DNA of 64,000 nucleotides from the NCBI RefSeq assembly GCF_004912275.1, contig NZ_STGY01000007.1, forward strand, positions 62,001 to 126,000, written 5' to 3'. Below the pieces are notes generated by a model that saw only the letters and a list, made by a program, of their open reading frames with translations, searched no databases and was not told where the DNA came from. Position 1 is the first letter of the stretch. Each line of letters starts with the position of its first letter. The translations under genes and the position numbers were made by a program. The DNA is from Glycomyces buryatensis. Lineage in GTDB: Bacteria; Actinomycetota; Actinomycetes; Mycobacteriales; Micromonosporaceae. This document shows positions 44,559 through 54,132 of this stretch, in pieces.

Positions 44559-45002
44559 TCACGGCTCGAGCTCCTCCGGCGGCAGATTCAGCAGCGACGC
44601 CAACTGCTCGGCGAGCACCGACCGCACCAGCAGCTCCATCTCGACCCTGCCCTCAGCCCGCAGCTCGATCGGTTTGCGGTACAAGACGATGCGCGGCGCC
44701 GAGGCGGACGTCCCCGGCTGCCCCGGGTAGAGCTTCGACAGCGGGACCCCCCGGTCCTCCACGACGTCGGCGTCGTACGACTGCGACGGCGGCGGCACCT
44801 CGTCCACTGCGAACTCCACGTGACGCAGGCTGGAGAACTTCGGCCCCACCGAATCCGACAGCTGCCGCTCGATCGCCACCACCGTCTCCATGACGACCGC
44901 GTCGAACACCTCGACCGACGTGCGTCGCATCGGCAGCGCTCTCGGCGCCAGGGGCCCCCGCATGCCCCGGCCGTGACGATCTCTCCGCATGCGCCCCACC
45001 AT
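44559..45002 (-). CDS. Metallopeptidase-family (zincin-like) protein, degenerate active site
   Basis: The 147-residue protein belongs to the zincin-like family found beside DUF3499 in actinobacteria (Rv3259-type neighbourhood). It has a basic N-terminus (MRRDRHGRG), VEFAVDEVPPPS and RIVLYRKPIELRA. The position of the HExxH helix reads LVRSVLAEQLASLLNL, so no zinc ligands are visible and peptidase activity is unlikely. AAGGA is 4 nt before the ATG at 45002. It is divergent from the DUF3499 gene. Confidence 0.75.
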   Translation of the reverse strand: MVGRMRRDRHGRGMRGPLAPRALPMRRTSVEVFDAVVMETVVAIERQLSDSVGPKFSSLRHVEFAVDEVPPPSQSYDADVVEDRGVPLSKLYPGQPGTSASAPRIVLYRKPIELRAEGRVEMELLVRSVLAEQLASLLNLPPEELEP

Positions 45003-45110
45003 AGCTTCCTTGCGGCGCTCCGGCGGTCCCCGAGGAACGTGGCGCACGAATCTGCTCTGCCCACTGCTCAGCGCCACCGAGTTCACCGGTGCGAGTGGTA
45101 GTTTCGTGGT

Positions 45111-45527
45111 GTGAGGTCGGATCGGCGTTGCTCTCGGAACGGTTGCCGCCAGCCGGCGGTGGCCACATTGACATATATCTACTCGGATTCCACTGCGGTG
45201 GTCGGGCCGCTCGCCACAACACGCGAGCCCCACAGCTATGACCTGTGCGATGCCCACGCACGGAGGCTCACGGTGCCACATGGCTGGGAGCTGGTGCGCC
45301 ATCAAGGCGACTACGCCGTGCCCATGCCCACCGACGATGACCTGGTGGCCTTGGCCAATGCCGTCCGCGAGGCGGCGGTCGGCGACCGGTCGGAACCGGA
45401 ACCGCCCGTGCCCTCCGGCGACGGCGCACCGCGGCAGGGACTGCGTCCCGGCCCGGCCGGCGGCGCGGTCTCGAGTGCCCGGCGTCACCTCCGGGTCGTG
45501 GCCGGCGACGAGGAGTCGCAGCGCTAG
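45111..45527 (+). CDS. DUF3499 family zinc-ribbon-like protein
   Basis: The 138-residue protein has an N-terminal metal-binding-like pattern: Cys7, Cys12 (CSRNGCRQPA), Cys46 and His49 (YDLCDAHARR). The conserved TLTYIYSDSTAVVGPL and PHGWELVRHQG segments mark DUF3499. The function is unknown, but the gene is almost always next to whiB2 and manB. A TAGTTT box (45099-45104) lies 6 nt before the GTG, so it is probably leaderless. Confidence 0.88.
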   Translation: MRSDRRCSRNGCRQPAVATLTYIYSDSTAVVGPLATTREPHSYDLCDAHARRLTVPHGWELVRHQGDYAVPMPTDDDLVALANAVREAAVGDRSEPEPPVPSGDGAPRQGLRPGPAGGAVSSARRHLRVVAGDEESQR

Positions 45528-45615
45528 TCTCGATGGCAAACGCCGAACCCCCCGGCCCATAGCGGCACCGCGCACCTCTTTGCATCCGGACCCTCCGAAA
45601 GGCGGACACTCTCCA

Positions 45616-46995
45616 GTGGCTCCCCAGCTCAGCGAATTCGTGAAGGCATACGACGTCCGCGGACTCGTCGGTTCCCAGCTCACGCCCGAGGTCATGGAGG
45701 CGATAGGCGCGGCCGCCGTCGCCGTGACCGGCGAGCTGAAGTGGGCCGTCGGCCACGACATGCGCGACTCCGGCCCCGATTTCGCCGCGGCGTTCGCGCG
45801 CGGCGCGACCGCCGCCGGAGCCAGCGTCCTGGACGCCGGACTGTGCTCGACCGACATGCTCTACTTCATCGCCGGCTCGCGCGACGTGGCCGGGGCGATG
45901 TTCACCGCCAGCCACAACCCGGCCGAGTACAACGGCCTGAAGATGTGCCTGCCGGCCGCCCGCCCCATCGGGCTGGACACGGGCCTGGCCGACATCCGCG
46001 ACAAGGCGCAGGCGATCCTCGACGGGGAGCCCGCGCCCGTCGCCGAGACGCCCGGTGCCGTTGCACGCGAGGACTTCCTGGCCGCCTACGCCGACTACAT
46101 GCGCCACCTGGTCGACCTGTCGGGCATCCGCCCGCTCAAGGTCGTCGTGGACGCCGGCAACGGCATGGGCGGCTACACCGTCCCGGCAGTCCTGGGAGAC
46201 CAGCTCCTCGCCGCGCTCCCGCTCGACATCGACGAGCTCTACTTCGAACTCGACGGGACCTTCCCCAACCATGAGGCCAATCCGCTGGAGCCGGCCAACA
46301 TCGTCGACCTCCAGGCCCGCGTCAAGGAGACCGGCGCCGACCTCGGTCTGGCCTTCGACGGCGACGCCGACCGCTGCTTCGTGGTCGACGCCGACGGCGA
46401 GCCCGTCACGCCCTCGGCGATCACCGCGCTCATCGCCACCCGCGAACTGGCCAAGCACCCCGGCAGCGCCATCTGCCACAACCTCATCACCTCCAAGGCC
46501 GTCCCCGAGATCGTCACCGAGGCCGGCGGCCGGCCGCTGCGCACCCGCGTGGGCCACTCCTACATCAAGGCCGTCATGGCCGAAGAGGACGCGATCTTCG
46601 GCGGCGAGCACTCGGCCCACTACTACTTCAAGGACTTCTGGTTCGCCGACACCGGCATGCTCGCCGCGATGCACGTCCTCGCGGCTGTCGGCGAAGGCGA
46701 CCGCAGCGCCTCGGATCTCGCGAACGAGTTCGTCCGCTACGTCGCCTCCGGAGAGATCAACTCCAAGGTCACCGACCCGAACGCGAAGATCGAAGAGGTC
46801 GCCGCGCAGTACGCTGCCAGCGAAGGGGTCACGACCGACCGGCTCGACGGCCTGACCGTCGCGTTCAATGACGGCTCCTGGGCCAACCTGCGCCCGTCCA
46901 ACACCGAACCGCTGCTGCGTCTCAACGTCGAAGGGCCCGACCCGGCTTCGATGGAGCGGCTGCGCGACGACATCCTCCGCATCGTAAGGAACTGA
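45616..46995 (+). CDS. manB: Phosphomannomutase/phosphoglucomutase
   Basis: The 459-residue alpha-D-phosphohexomutase interconverts mannose-6-P and mannose-1-P. The catalytic Ser99 lies in FTASHNPAEYNG, the metal loop is AFDGDADRC, the sugar loop is GGEHSAHYYF and the phosphate loop is RPSNTEPLLRL. The GTG at 45616 starts APQLSEFVKAYDVRGLVG, the normal beginning. It leads manB-trm112-SIS-manA, closely spaced. Confidence 0.95.
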   Translation: MAPQLSEFVKAYDVRGLVGSQLTPEVMEAIGAAAVAVTGELKWAVGHDMRDSGPDFAAAFARGATAAGASVLDAGLCSTDMLYFIAGSRDVAGAMFTASHNPAEYNGLKMCLPAARPIGLDTGLADIRDKAQAILDGEPAPVAETPGAVAREDFLAAYADYMRHLVDLSGIRPLKVVVDAGNGMGGYTVPAVLGDQLLAALPLDIDELYFELDGTFPNHEANPLEPANIVDLQARVKETGADLGLAFDGDADRCFVVDADGEPVTPSAITALIATRELAKHPGSAICHNLITSKAVPEIVTEAGGRPLRTRVGHSYIKAVMAEEDAIFGGEHSAHYYFKDFWFADTGMLAAMHVLAAVGEGDRSASDLANEFVRYVASGEINSKVTDPNAKIEEVAAQYAASEGVTTDRLDGLTVAFNDGSWANLRPSNTEPLLRLNVEGPDPASMERLRDDILRIVRN

Positions 46996-47002
46996 ACCGC
47001 CC

Positions 47003-47182
47003 ATGCCCGCAACATCACCGGCACCCATCCTGCTCGAACTGCTGCGTTGCCCCGAACCGCACCACGCACCCCTCGCTTACGACCGAGAGGCCAACTGCCT
47101 CACCTGTTCTGAATGCGACAAGGTGTTCCGAGTGGAGGACGGCATCCCGGTGATGCTCCTCGACTCCGTCAAGGAGGAATAA
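47003..47182 (+). CDS. Trm112-family zinc-binding-like protein
   Basis: The 59-residue protein sits 7 bp after manB. It has LLELLRCPEPHH, then NCLTCSECDKVFRVEDGIPVM, the typical Trm112 end with VxDGIPVML. Cys16, Cys35 and Cys38 with Cys32 or His20 could bind zinc; the first CPxC is CPEPH, so one ligand differs from the consensus. Trm112 activates methyltransferases, but the partner in bacteria is unclear. The final codons (AAGGAGG) form the ribosome-binding site of the next gene. Confidence 0.88.
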   Translation: MPATSPAPILLELLRCPEPHHAPLAYDREANCLTCSECDKVFRVEDGIPVMLLDSVKEE

Positions 47183-47186
47183 CAGC

Positions 47187-48380
47187 ATGGGTCCAGACGA
47201 CGACGGCGTGGCAGGCATCACCGGCGACCGGCTCCCCGACGAGCGGCGCATCGAAGGCGACCTGAGCGAATCGACCAATCCCGGCGGCGCCCTGTGGGCA
47301 CTCGCCTCCGCCGGACCGCAACTGCGCGAATCGGCCGCGCTCGCGGCGGACGCCGGACTCGGCGTCCTCGCCGACGAGGGCCGCCCCAGAGCGATCGTCG
47401 TCGCGGGTGTCGGCACTGCCGCCCGCACCGGCGACATCCTCGCCACGGTGGCTGGGCCCCGCTGCCCGGTCCCCGTCCTGGGCCACCGCTCCGCCGGCGT
47501 GCCCGGCTGGGTCGGCGCCGCCGACGTGGTCCTGGCCGTCTCCGCCTCCGGGCGCAGCCCCGAGGCCCTCGCCGCCGCCGAGGCCGCCGCCCGCCGCGGC
47601 GCCCGCCTGGTCGCCATCGGCGCCCCCGACTCCGAACTCCAGGCCGTGGCCGAGCGCGCCCGCGCCCCGTACGTGGCCGTACCGCGCCGCGCGCCCGCAC
47701 GGCTCTCCTTGTGGGCCTTGACGATTCCGGTGCTTCTGGCGGCTCGCGAGCTGGGTCTGGTGCACGTCAACGAGGCCGACATCGCCGAGACCGCCAGGCG
47801 GCTCGACGAGGACGCCGAGCGCTGCCGGGCCGACACGGACGCCTACGTCAATCCCGCCAAGGCGCTGGCGATGAACCTCGCCGGGTCGATCCCGGTCGTG
47901 TGGGGTTCGAGCCCGCTCGCGGGCGTGGCGGCCCGACGCATGGGCGACATGCTCGCCGCGAACTCCCGCTACCCGGTCATCTCGGGCGAGCTCGGCGAGG
48001 TCGGGCGCGGCCGGGTGGGCCTGCTCGACGGGGTCTTCGGCTCGCTCGCCGAGGGTAAGAAGGACATCTTCGCCGACTCCGAGGACGACGAGCTGACGCG
48101 GCTGCGGATCGTGCTCATGCGCGACGACGGCCTCGACGGCGACGACACCGCCCCCAAGCCCGACACCCGGCGCGCCGACGCCGTCGCCGACCTGGCCGGA
48201 CGCCGGGGCATCCGCTGCGACGTCATCCCCGCCGAGGGCGGCTGCGCGCTGGAGCGGCTCGCCTCGCTCATCGCGGTTCCGGACTTCGCGTCGGTCTATC
48301 TCGCCCTTGCGCACGGCCTCGACCCGATGCGCGTCCCGGCCGTCTCCGAACTCAAGGACCAGACGGTCGGCGGCGATTAG
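47187..48380 (+). CDS. SIS-domain phosphosugar isomerase-like protein
   Basis: The 397-residue protein contains a double SIS fold similar to bifunctional phosphoglucose/phosphomannose isomerase: VVAGVGTAARTGDIL, VLAVSASGRSPEAL, then PVVWGSSPLAGVAARR and ANSRYPVISGELGEV. It lies between trm112 and manA, the standard position in actinobacteria. It may isomerise fructose-6-P and mannose-6-P or be regulatory. The strict glucosamine or PGI catalytic motif is not obvious, so activity is uncertain. Confidence 0.8.
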   Translation: MGPDDDGVAGITGDRLPDERRIEGDLSESTNPGGALWALASAGPQLRESAALAADAGLGVLADEGRPRAIVVAGVGTAARTGDILATVAGPRCPVPVLGHRSAGVPGWVGAADVVLAVSASGRSPEALAAAEAAARRGARLVAIGAPDSELQAVAERARAPYVAVPRRAPARLSLWALTIPVLLAARELGLVHVNEADIAETARRLDEDAERCRADTDAYVNPAKALAMNLAGSIPVVWGSSPLAGVAARRMGDMLAANSRYPVISGELGEVGRGRVGLLDGVFGSLAEGKKDIFADSEDDELTRLRIVLMRDDGLDGDDTAPKPDTRRADAVADLAGRRGIRCDVIPAEGGCALERLASLIAVPDFASVYLALAHGLDPMRVPAVSELKDQTVGGD

Positions 48381-48439
48381 GGCCGGAAGGTGAACAGTTA
48401 CAGTTGACTCCTCTGGGTTCGAAACAGTGAGGAGCGGCC

Positions 48440-49609
48440 GTGCAGAGGCTTGACGGCGTAATCCGCAACTACGCATGGGGATCACAGGTCGACCTCGCCA
48501 AACTGCAGGGTCGGGAGGTCCCCGCCGAGCTGCCGGAGGCCGAGGAGTGGTTCGGGGCTCACCCCACCGCCCCTTCGATCCTGGACGACGGCCGCCCGCT
48601 CGACGACGCCATCGCCTCCGAGCCGGCCCGGTTCCTGGGCCGGCGGGTGCTGGACGAGTTCGGTCCGCGGCTGCCGTTCCTGCTCAAGCTCCTCGCGGCC
48701 GACAAGCCGCTCTCGATCCAGGCGCACCCCAACTCGCGCCAGGCCCACTCGGGCCACACGCGCGAGCTGCGCATCGGCATCGACGCAGCCTTTCGCAATT
48801 ATGTGGACGGCAATCACAAGCCGGAGCTGATCGTCGCGCTCACCGACTTCCGGGCCCTGTGCGGTTTCCGGGACCCGCTGGTCGCCGCCGACGAGATCGA
48901 GGCGCTCGGGGTGAGCGGCCTGGAGAAGCTGGTGACGACGTTGCGCGACAGCAGTTCCGGGCTGCGTCGGGCCGTCCCGGACCTGCTCGGCCTGGACCGC
49001 GACGAATGCCGCGAGATCATCGCGGCCGCCGCCAAGGCCGCCACCGCGATGCACGCCTCGGGCGCGGCGAACGAGTCCGGGAGCGACGCGGTGCTGATCG
49101 AGCTGGCCCGCTTCTACCCGGACGATCCGGGTGTCCTGGTGAGCCTGCTGCTCAACCACCTGAGGCTGGAGCCGGGCGAGGCGGTCTACATGCCCGCCGG
49201 GAACCTGCACGCGTATCTCAAGGGCTTCGGCGTGGAGATCATGGCCGCCAGCGACAATGTGCTGCGCGGCGGCCTGACGAGCAAGCGGGTCAATGTGCCG
49301 GAGCTGCTGCGGGTCTTGGACTTCCGCACGATGCCGGAGCCGCGCGCGATCGTGCACGACGAGGGCCCGGTCCGCGACTGGCCGGTCCCGATCGACGACT
49401 TCGCGCTGCGCCGCATCAAGGTCGGCTCCGAGCCGCAGTCATTCACAGTGGACGGACCGCGGATCTGCCTGTGCACGGGCGGAACGGTGACGGTGGCCGA
49501 CGCCGGCGGAGAGCTCACGCTCACCCCGGGCCATGCGGCCTTCTCGGAGGCGGCGGCCGAAACCCTCACGGTCACAGGCGAAGGCGAACTGTTCCTCGCC
49601 ACGGTCTGA
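48440..49609 (+). CDS. manA: Mannose-6-phosphate isomerase, class I
   Basis: The 389-residue zinc enzyme converts fructose-6-P to mannose-6-P. It starts LDGVIRNYAWGSQVDLAKLQ; zinc ligands lie in LSIQAHPN (Gln, His) and NHKPELIVAL (Glu), with PAGNLHAYLKGFGVEIMA and the final His region. GAGGAG precedes the GTG with a 5-nt spacer. It ends the manB-trm112-SIS-manA cluster and, with manB and manC, completes the route to GDP-mannose. Confidence 0.94.
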   Translation: MQRLDGVIRNYAWGSQVDLAKLQGREVPAELPEAEEWFGAHPTAPSILDDGRPLDDAIASEPARFLGRRVLDEFGPRLPFLLKLLAADKPLSIQAHPNSRQAHSGHTRELRIGIDAAFRNYVDGNHKPELIVALTDFRALCGFRDPLVAADEIEALGVSGLEKLVTTLRDSSSGLRRAVPDLLGLDRDECREIIAAAAKAATAMHASGAANESGSDAVLIELARFYPDDPGVLVSLLLNHLRLEPGEAVYMPAGNLHAYLKGFGVEIMAASDNVLRGGLTSKRVNVPELLRVLDFRTMPEPRAIVHDEGPVRDWPVPIDDFALRRIKVGSEPQSFTVDGPRICLCTGGTVTVADAGGELTLTPGHAAFSEAAAETLTVTGEGELFLATV

Positions 49610-49704
49610 ACGCGGGCACGCCGAAGCAGGTAGTCCAAGGGGGCCCCTACGCAAACGATAGCGCCGGGGTACGACACCCGAGCGCCCCTACGCCGACGAA
49701 AGAC

Positions 49705-49731
49705 CGGCCCGGCCGCAGTGCGGCCGGGCCG
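49705..49731. terminator. Terminator between manA and GNAT genes
   Basis: CGGCCCGGCCGC (49705-49716) pairs with GCGGCCGGGCCG (49720-49731) around AGT and is followed by TTT. It lies between convergent genes. Confidence 0.75.
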
Positions 49732-49760
49732 TTTCCCATTGCAACGCGGGAACTCTCGGC

Positions 49761-50795
49761 TCAGGAGAGCTTCTTCTGCACGTCGAGGTCGCGGCACAGG
49801 GGGCGGTAGCCCATCGCCTCGTTGATGGCGATCATGTGGTCGTTGACCTCGGCGTTCCAGGTGTGGACGTAGCGGATCTGCGGGCGGTACCTGCGCAGGA
49901 GCCGCTGGTTCGCGATCTTAAGGATCATGCCGAGCCGGTGGCCGCGGTGCTTCTCCTCCACGATCGTGTCCTGCTGCCACGCATGCAGTTCCTCGCCGGG
50001 AAGGAGGCAGATGTTCGACATCCCGGCGAGCTCTCCGGACTCGACGTGGACGATCGCGGAGTTGAACTGGGTCTGGCCCCGCTCGATCGCGGTCCACTCG
50101 GTATTGCGGATGCGGGCCGCGTCGTAGACGGCGGGGCGGATGTCGAGGTCCTCCCCCATCGGCGGGTCGGTGTACATGCGCTCGTTGAGCATGGCCATGC
50201 CGTCGACCAGCTCATCGGGGCACTCGTTGACCCACTGCACGAGTTCGTATCCGGCGGCATTCTCCCAGGCCTCGGCATAGAGCCGGCCGAGTTCGTCGTC
50301 GCCGACGAGGGTGAGGTCATTGCGGCGGTGGATTTCCTGGTCGACCACGGCATAACCGCGCGCCTTCGCGAACTCCCGCCCGGAGTGGTCGAAGCGGGGT
50401 CCTCCTTCGAGCGATTCGGTCGCGAAGGCGAGGATCGTGTCGCGGCCGAGCTCGGCGGCGCGCCGCTCGGTGAACTCCAGCAGCGCGGTGCCGACGCCCC
50501 CGCGACGGTGCTCCGGATGGACCTCCAGCTCGAGTTCGATCAGGTGCTGGTTGTCCCGGTTCGGCATCGAGTACTGAAGCGCCCCGATGACGGCGCCCTC
50601 GCGCCGCGCGACATAGCGTTCGACATCGACGGCGGCGGACCACAGCAGGAGCCGGAGGCGCTGGAACGAGGGGCTGGGAAGCGGCTCGCCGGGCAGGTCG
50701 TGTGCGGCGACGGCTCGCTGGGTGCCGATCCAGCCGTTGACCAGGTCACGGTCGAGCGGGTCGATCGGAAGGATTTCGATGTCAGAGATGCTCAC
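49761..50795 (-). CDS. Tandem GNAT-domain acetyltransferase
   Basis: The 344-residue protein has two GNAT domains. The first contains [20 protein letters not shown] (acetyl-CoA loop), the second [18 protein letters not shown], ending [15 protein letters not shown]. Double GNAT proteins of this size include mycothiol synthase (MshD) and many of unknown substrate; the gene context does not identify it. GTG at 50795 ([11 protein letters not shown]) is the preferred start; an ATG at 50807 is possible. The upstream minus-strand leader carries a promoter and an intrinsic terminator. Confidence 0.83.
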   Translation of the reverse strand: MSISDIEILPIDPLDRDLVNGWIGTQRAVAAHDLPGEPLPSPSFQRLRLLLWSAAVDVERYVARREGAVIGALQYSMPNRDNQHLIELELEVHPEHRRGGVGTALLEFTERRAAELGRDTILAFATESLEGGPRFDHSGREFAKARGYAVVDQEIHRRNDLTLVGDDELGRLYAEAWENAAGYELVQWVNECPDELVDGMAMLNERMYTDPPMGEDLDIRPAVYDAARIRNTEWTAIERGQTQFNSAIVHVESGELAGMSNICLLPGEELHAWQQDTIVEEKHRGHRLGMILKIANQRLLRRYRPQIRYVHTWNAEVNDHMIAINEAMGYRPLCRDLDVQKKLS

Positions 50796-50866
50796 GCATC
50801 TGACCATCTCGCAGATCGGGAAGCGACGCAATCGAATTAGACGGATGCGCCCGGAGCACAAAAAAT

Positions 50867-50898
50867 GTGCCCGGCAGCCACCCCAGACTGCCGGGCAC
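50867..50898 (-). terminator. Intrinsic terminator in the GNAT leader (attenuator-like)
   Basis: On the minus strand GTGCCCGGCAG (50898-50888) pairs with CTGCCGGGCAC (50877-50867), with a 10-nt loop, and is followed by AUUUUUU (50866-50860). The terminator lies before the GNAT start at 50795, so it would stop transcripts from the promoter at 51014-50987 before the gene. Confidence 0.8.
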
Positions 50899-50980
50899 TC
50901 CCCCCGGTTTGGTATTGCCGCTTTGCCACCTGAGTGCTTTCCGACCCTGTGGGCCGTCCGCATCTCCGTGACGCTGCGTA
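50899..50980 (-). ncRNA. Predicted leader RNA or small RNA upstream of the GNAT gene
   Basis: Transcription from the predicted minus-strand promoter would yield a transcript of about 110-120 nt ending in the terminator. Inside it GCACTC (about 50939-50934) can pair with GAGTGC (about 50900-50895), which overlaps the terminator stem, so formation of one could prevent the other. No Rfam class is recognised. Confidence 0.4.
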
Positions 50981-50985
50981 TCTGC

Positions 50986-51014
50986 AATATTACCCACCGC
51001 CCCAGAAGTGTCAA
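50986..51014 (-). promoter_or_regulatory. Sigma-A-like promoter of the GNAT leader
   Basis: Read on the minus strand: TTGACA (51014-51009), 16-17 nt, then TAATAT/AATATT (50992-50986). This is close to the consensus, and unusually strong for this GC-rich DNA. Confidence 0.65.
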
Positions 51015-51108
51015 GCTGAAACGGGGGTTGACTCCAATATTTTTTCCGTGTCGCCCGCCACCACGCCGTTCATCGGGCTGCTCACGCCTGGCGCGTAACA
51101 TTTCCCCC

Positions 51109-52557
<1,449 letters not shown>

Positions 52558-52620
52558 GCGAAGCGAGGGGACGGTAGCGGAAATACAGCCGGTACTGAGC
52601 GATTAGCCTCTAACGCGACA

Positions 52621-52650
52621 GCGGCCCGGACCATTCGGTCCGGGCCGCTT
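52621..52650 (+). terminator. Intrinsic terminator after sahH
   Basis: GCGGCCCGGACC (52621-52632) pairs with GGTCCGGGCCGC (52637-52648) around ATTC and is followed by TTT and, after four bases, TTT. Confidence 0.8.
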
Positions 52651-52661
52651 TGCCGTTTCGC

Positions 52662-52940
52662 TCAGACCACTGCCTTGACGATCACCTCACGGGTGATCTT
52701 GGCGAGCTTCTCCACAATCGGGATGCCCTCGGTTCCATTGGCGGCCTTGCTGGTCAGGATCGCCATCCGGATCGACTTCTGGCCGGGGATCCCGATCACC
52801 CCGACCGAGTTCACCACCCACAGCCCGCCGAGCGAGGTACGGCTGTCCCAGCCGTTCTTGAGCCATACCGTCTCACCACTCTTGGCAGCGGCCTTCACGC
52901 CTGGATACAAAGCGGGACTCACAATGGGCCGCATGGCCAT
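52662..52940 (-). pseudogene. C-terminal remnant of a serine hydrolase (paralogue of the next gene)
   Basis: The 92-residue frame matches the last third of the following serine hydrolase: AAAKSGETVWLKNGWDS against AAAKEGESIWLKNGWDT, then GGLWVVNSVGVIG against GGLWVVNSIGVLG, and GIPIVEKLAKITREVI against GIPVVEDIAKIAREVI. The N-terminal part with the signal peptide, SxxK and SDN is absent, so it cannot be active. It looks like a decayed tandem duplicate. Confidence 0.82.
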
Positions 52941-53015
52941 TCGGGAATTGAAAATTCTGTCCTGTTTCGAGGCAACCTCGGGCCTCGGGCCGCACGCACT
53001 TTGCGCCGCAAGCGT

Positions 53016-53909
53016 TTAGAGCTGGTCGATGACCTCGCGGGCGATCTTGGCGATGTCCTCCACGACCGGGATGCCCTCGACGTCGTCCTGCGCGTTGCTG
53101 GTCAGAACCGTAAGGCTGATCGGGTCGTCGCCGTCGCCGCCGAGGACGCCGATGGAGTTCACCACCCACAGGCCGCCCAGCTGCGACTCGGTGTCCCAGC
53201 CGTTCTTGAGCCAGATCGACTCGCCTTCCTTGGCGGCGGCCGAGATGCCCCAGTTCTGCTCCTCGACCACGCTGCCCATGAGCTCGCGGGCCAGTCCGAC
53301 CTGGTCGGCGGCGAAAGTCCCCTCGAAGAGGTCGAGTTCGGCGATGATCAGCTGGTCGGCGGCGATCGTGTGGGTCACGCCCCAGCGGCCGTCCTCGTCA
53401 TTGGTGGTGTTCTGGAGGCCGTAGCGCTCGTGCGCGGCGTGCAGCGCCTCGGTGCCGCCGAGGAAGTTGTACAGCTCGGTGGTCGCGTCGTTGTCGGACT
53501 GCGTGATCATGAGCTCCAGCAGTTCACGGTGGTCAACGGTGATGGCCTCGGCGCTGCCGTAGTACTGCAGCATCATCGCCAGGATCTCGGCCTTGACGAT
53601 CGAGGCGGTGATGTGGGTCTGGTCCGCGTTGTAGTCCAGGTGCATTTCGCCGCGCTCGATGGCAACGGAGGCTTCGATTTCGGTGCCGCTGTCGGCCAGG
53701 TAGGCGTCGATCTTCTCGGCCAGTTCGGCTTCGAGGTCTTCCTTCGAGGGGCCGAAGACGGCGGTGAGACCGACCTCGGAGGCATTAGCGGCAATTCCCG
53801 CGGCGGCGGCGCCGCCGGCGAGTGCCACCGCGGCGGCCCCGCCGAATCGCATGACGGCGCGGCGCGTGGGACGGAAGCGGGGGTTGCTTGAGTTGTTCTT
53901 CCGAATCAT
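53016..53909 (-). CDS. Secreted serine hydrolase, class A beta-lactamase-like
   Basis: The 297-residue protein has a Tat-like N-terminus (RFRPTRRAVMRFGG followed by an Ala/Gly-rich helix). The penicillin-recognising fold motifs are SIVK (SxxK; in TASIVKAEILAMML), SDN (TQSDNDATTELYNF) and KNG at the place of KTG (WLKNGWD). It is likely a cell-wall-associated hydrolase or beta-lactamase-like protein. The catalytic Glu of class A beta-lactamases is not evident, so antibiotic hydrolysis is uncertain. Confidence 0.82.
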   Translation of the reverse strand: MIRKNNSSNPRFRPTRRAVMRFGGAAAVALAGGAAAAGIAANASEVGLTAVFGPSKEDLEAELAEKIDAYLADSGTEIEASVAIERGEMHLDYNADQTHITASIVKAEILAMMLQYYGSAEAITVDHRELLELMITQSDNDATTELYNFLGGTEALHAAHERYGLQNTTNDEDGRWGVTHTIAADQLIIAELDLFEGTFAADQVGLARELMGSVVEEQNWGISAAAKEGESIWLKNGWDTESQLGGLWVVNSIGVLGGDGDDPISLTVLTSNAQDDVEGIPVVEDIAKIAREVIDQL

Positions 53910-54086
53910 GTTGCCAGCCTAGGCATTCGGTGCAAATAGCCGCAATGGCCCCCTTCTTGGAATCCATTGCCGCAGGGTATGGCGGACGCCTCGAAAACGG
54001 CGTCACCGGTTGTATCCGGGGCAGAACGAAGAGGCGCCCGGACAAGCCAGACATTCTTTTACACCCGTTACGGGACTGGCATACGA

Positions 54087-54120
54087 AACGGTTGCCGGGC
54101 CACGCGGCCCGGCAACCGTT
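54087..54120 (-). terminator. 15-bp-stem hairpin after moeZ
   Basis: AACGGTTGCCGGGCC (54087-54101) pairs perfectly with GGCCCGGCAACCGTT (54106-54120) around ACGC. It starts 12 bp after the moeZ stop on the minus strand and lacks a long U-tract. Confidence 0.65.
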
Positions 54121-54132
54121 CGGTGTCGTCGT

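Noticed and set aside
44559-45002. Active zinc peptidase
   Set aside because: No HExxH or other zinc-binding motif is present at the expected helix.
48400-48440. tRNA-like GGTTCGAA sequence before manA
   Set aside because: No cloverleaf can be drawn around it. No tRNA or rRNA gene was found in the window.
50860-51000. 6C RNA at the GNAT leader
   Set aside because: Only one run of six C is present, on the plus strand in the region, and not inside the two paired loops expected for that family.
50980-51108. SAH riboswitch upstream of sahH
   Set aside because: The region just before sahH has a -10 box 7 nt from the ATG and no leader; the sequence between shows no SAH riboswitch-like pseudoknot. 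The structured RNA there is on the other strand and belongs to the GNAT leader.
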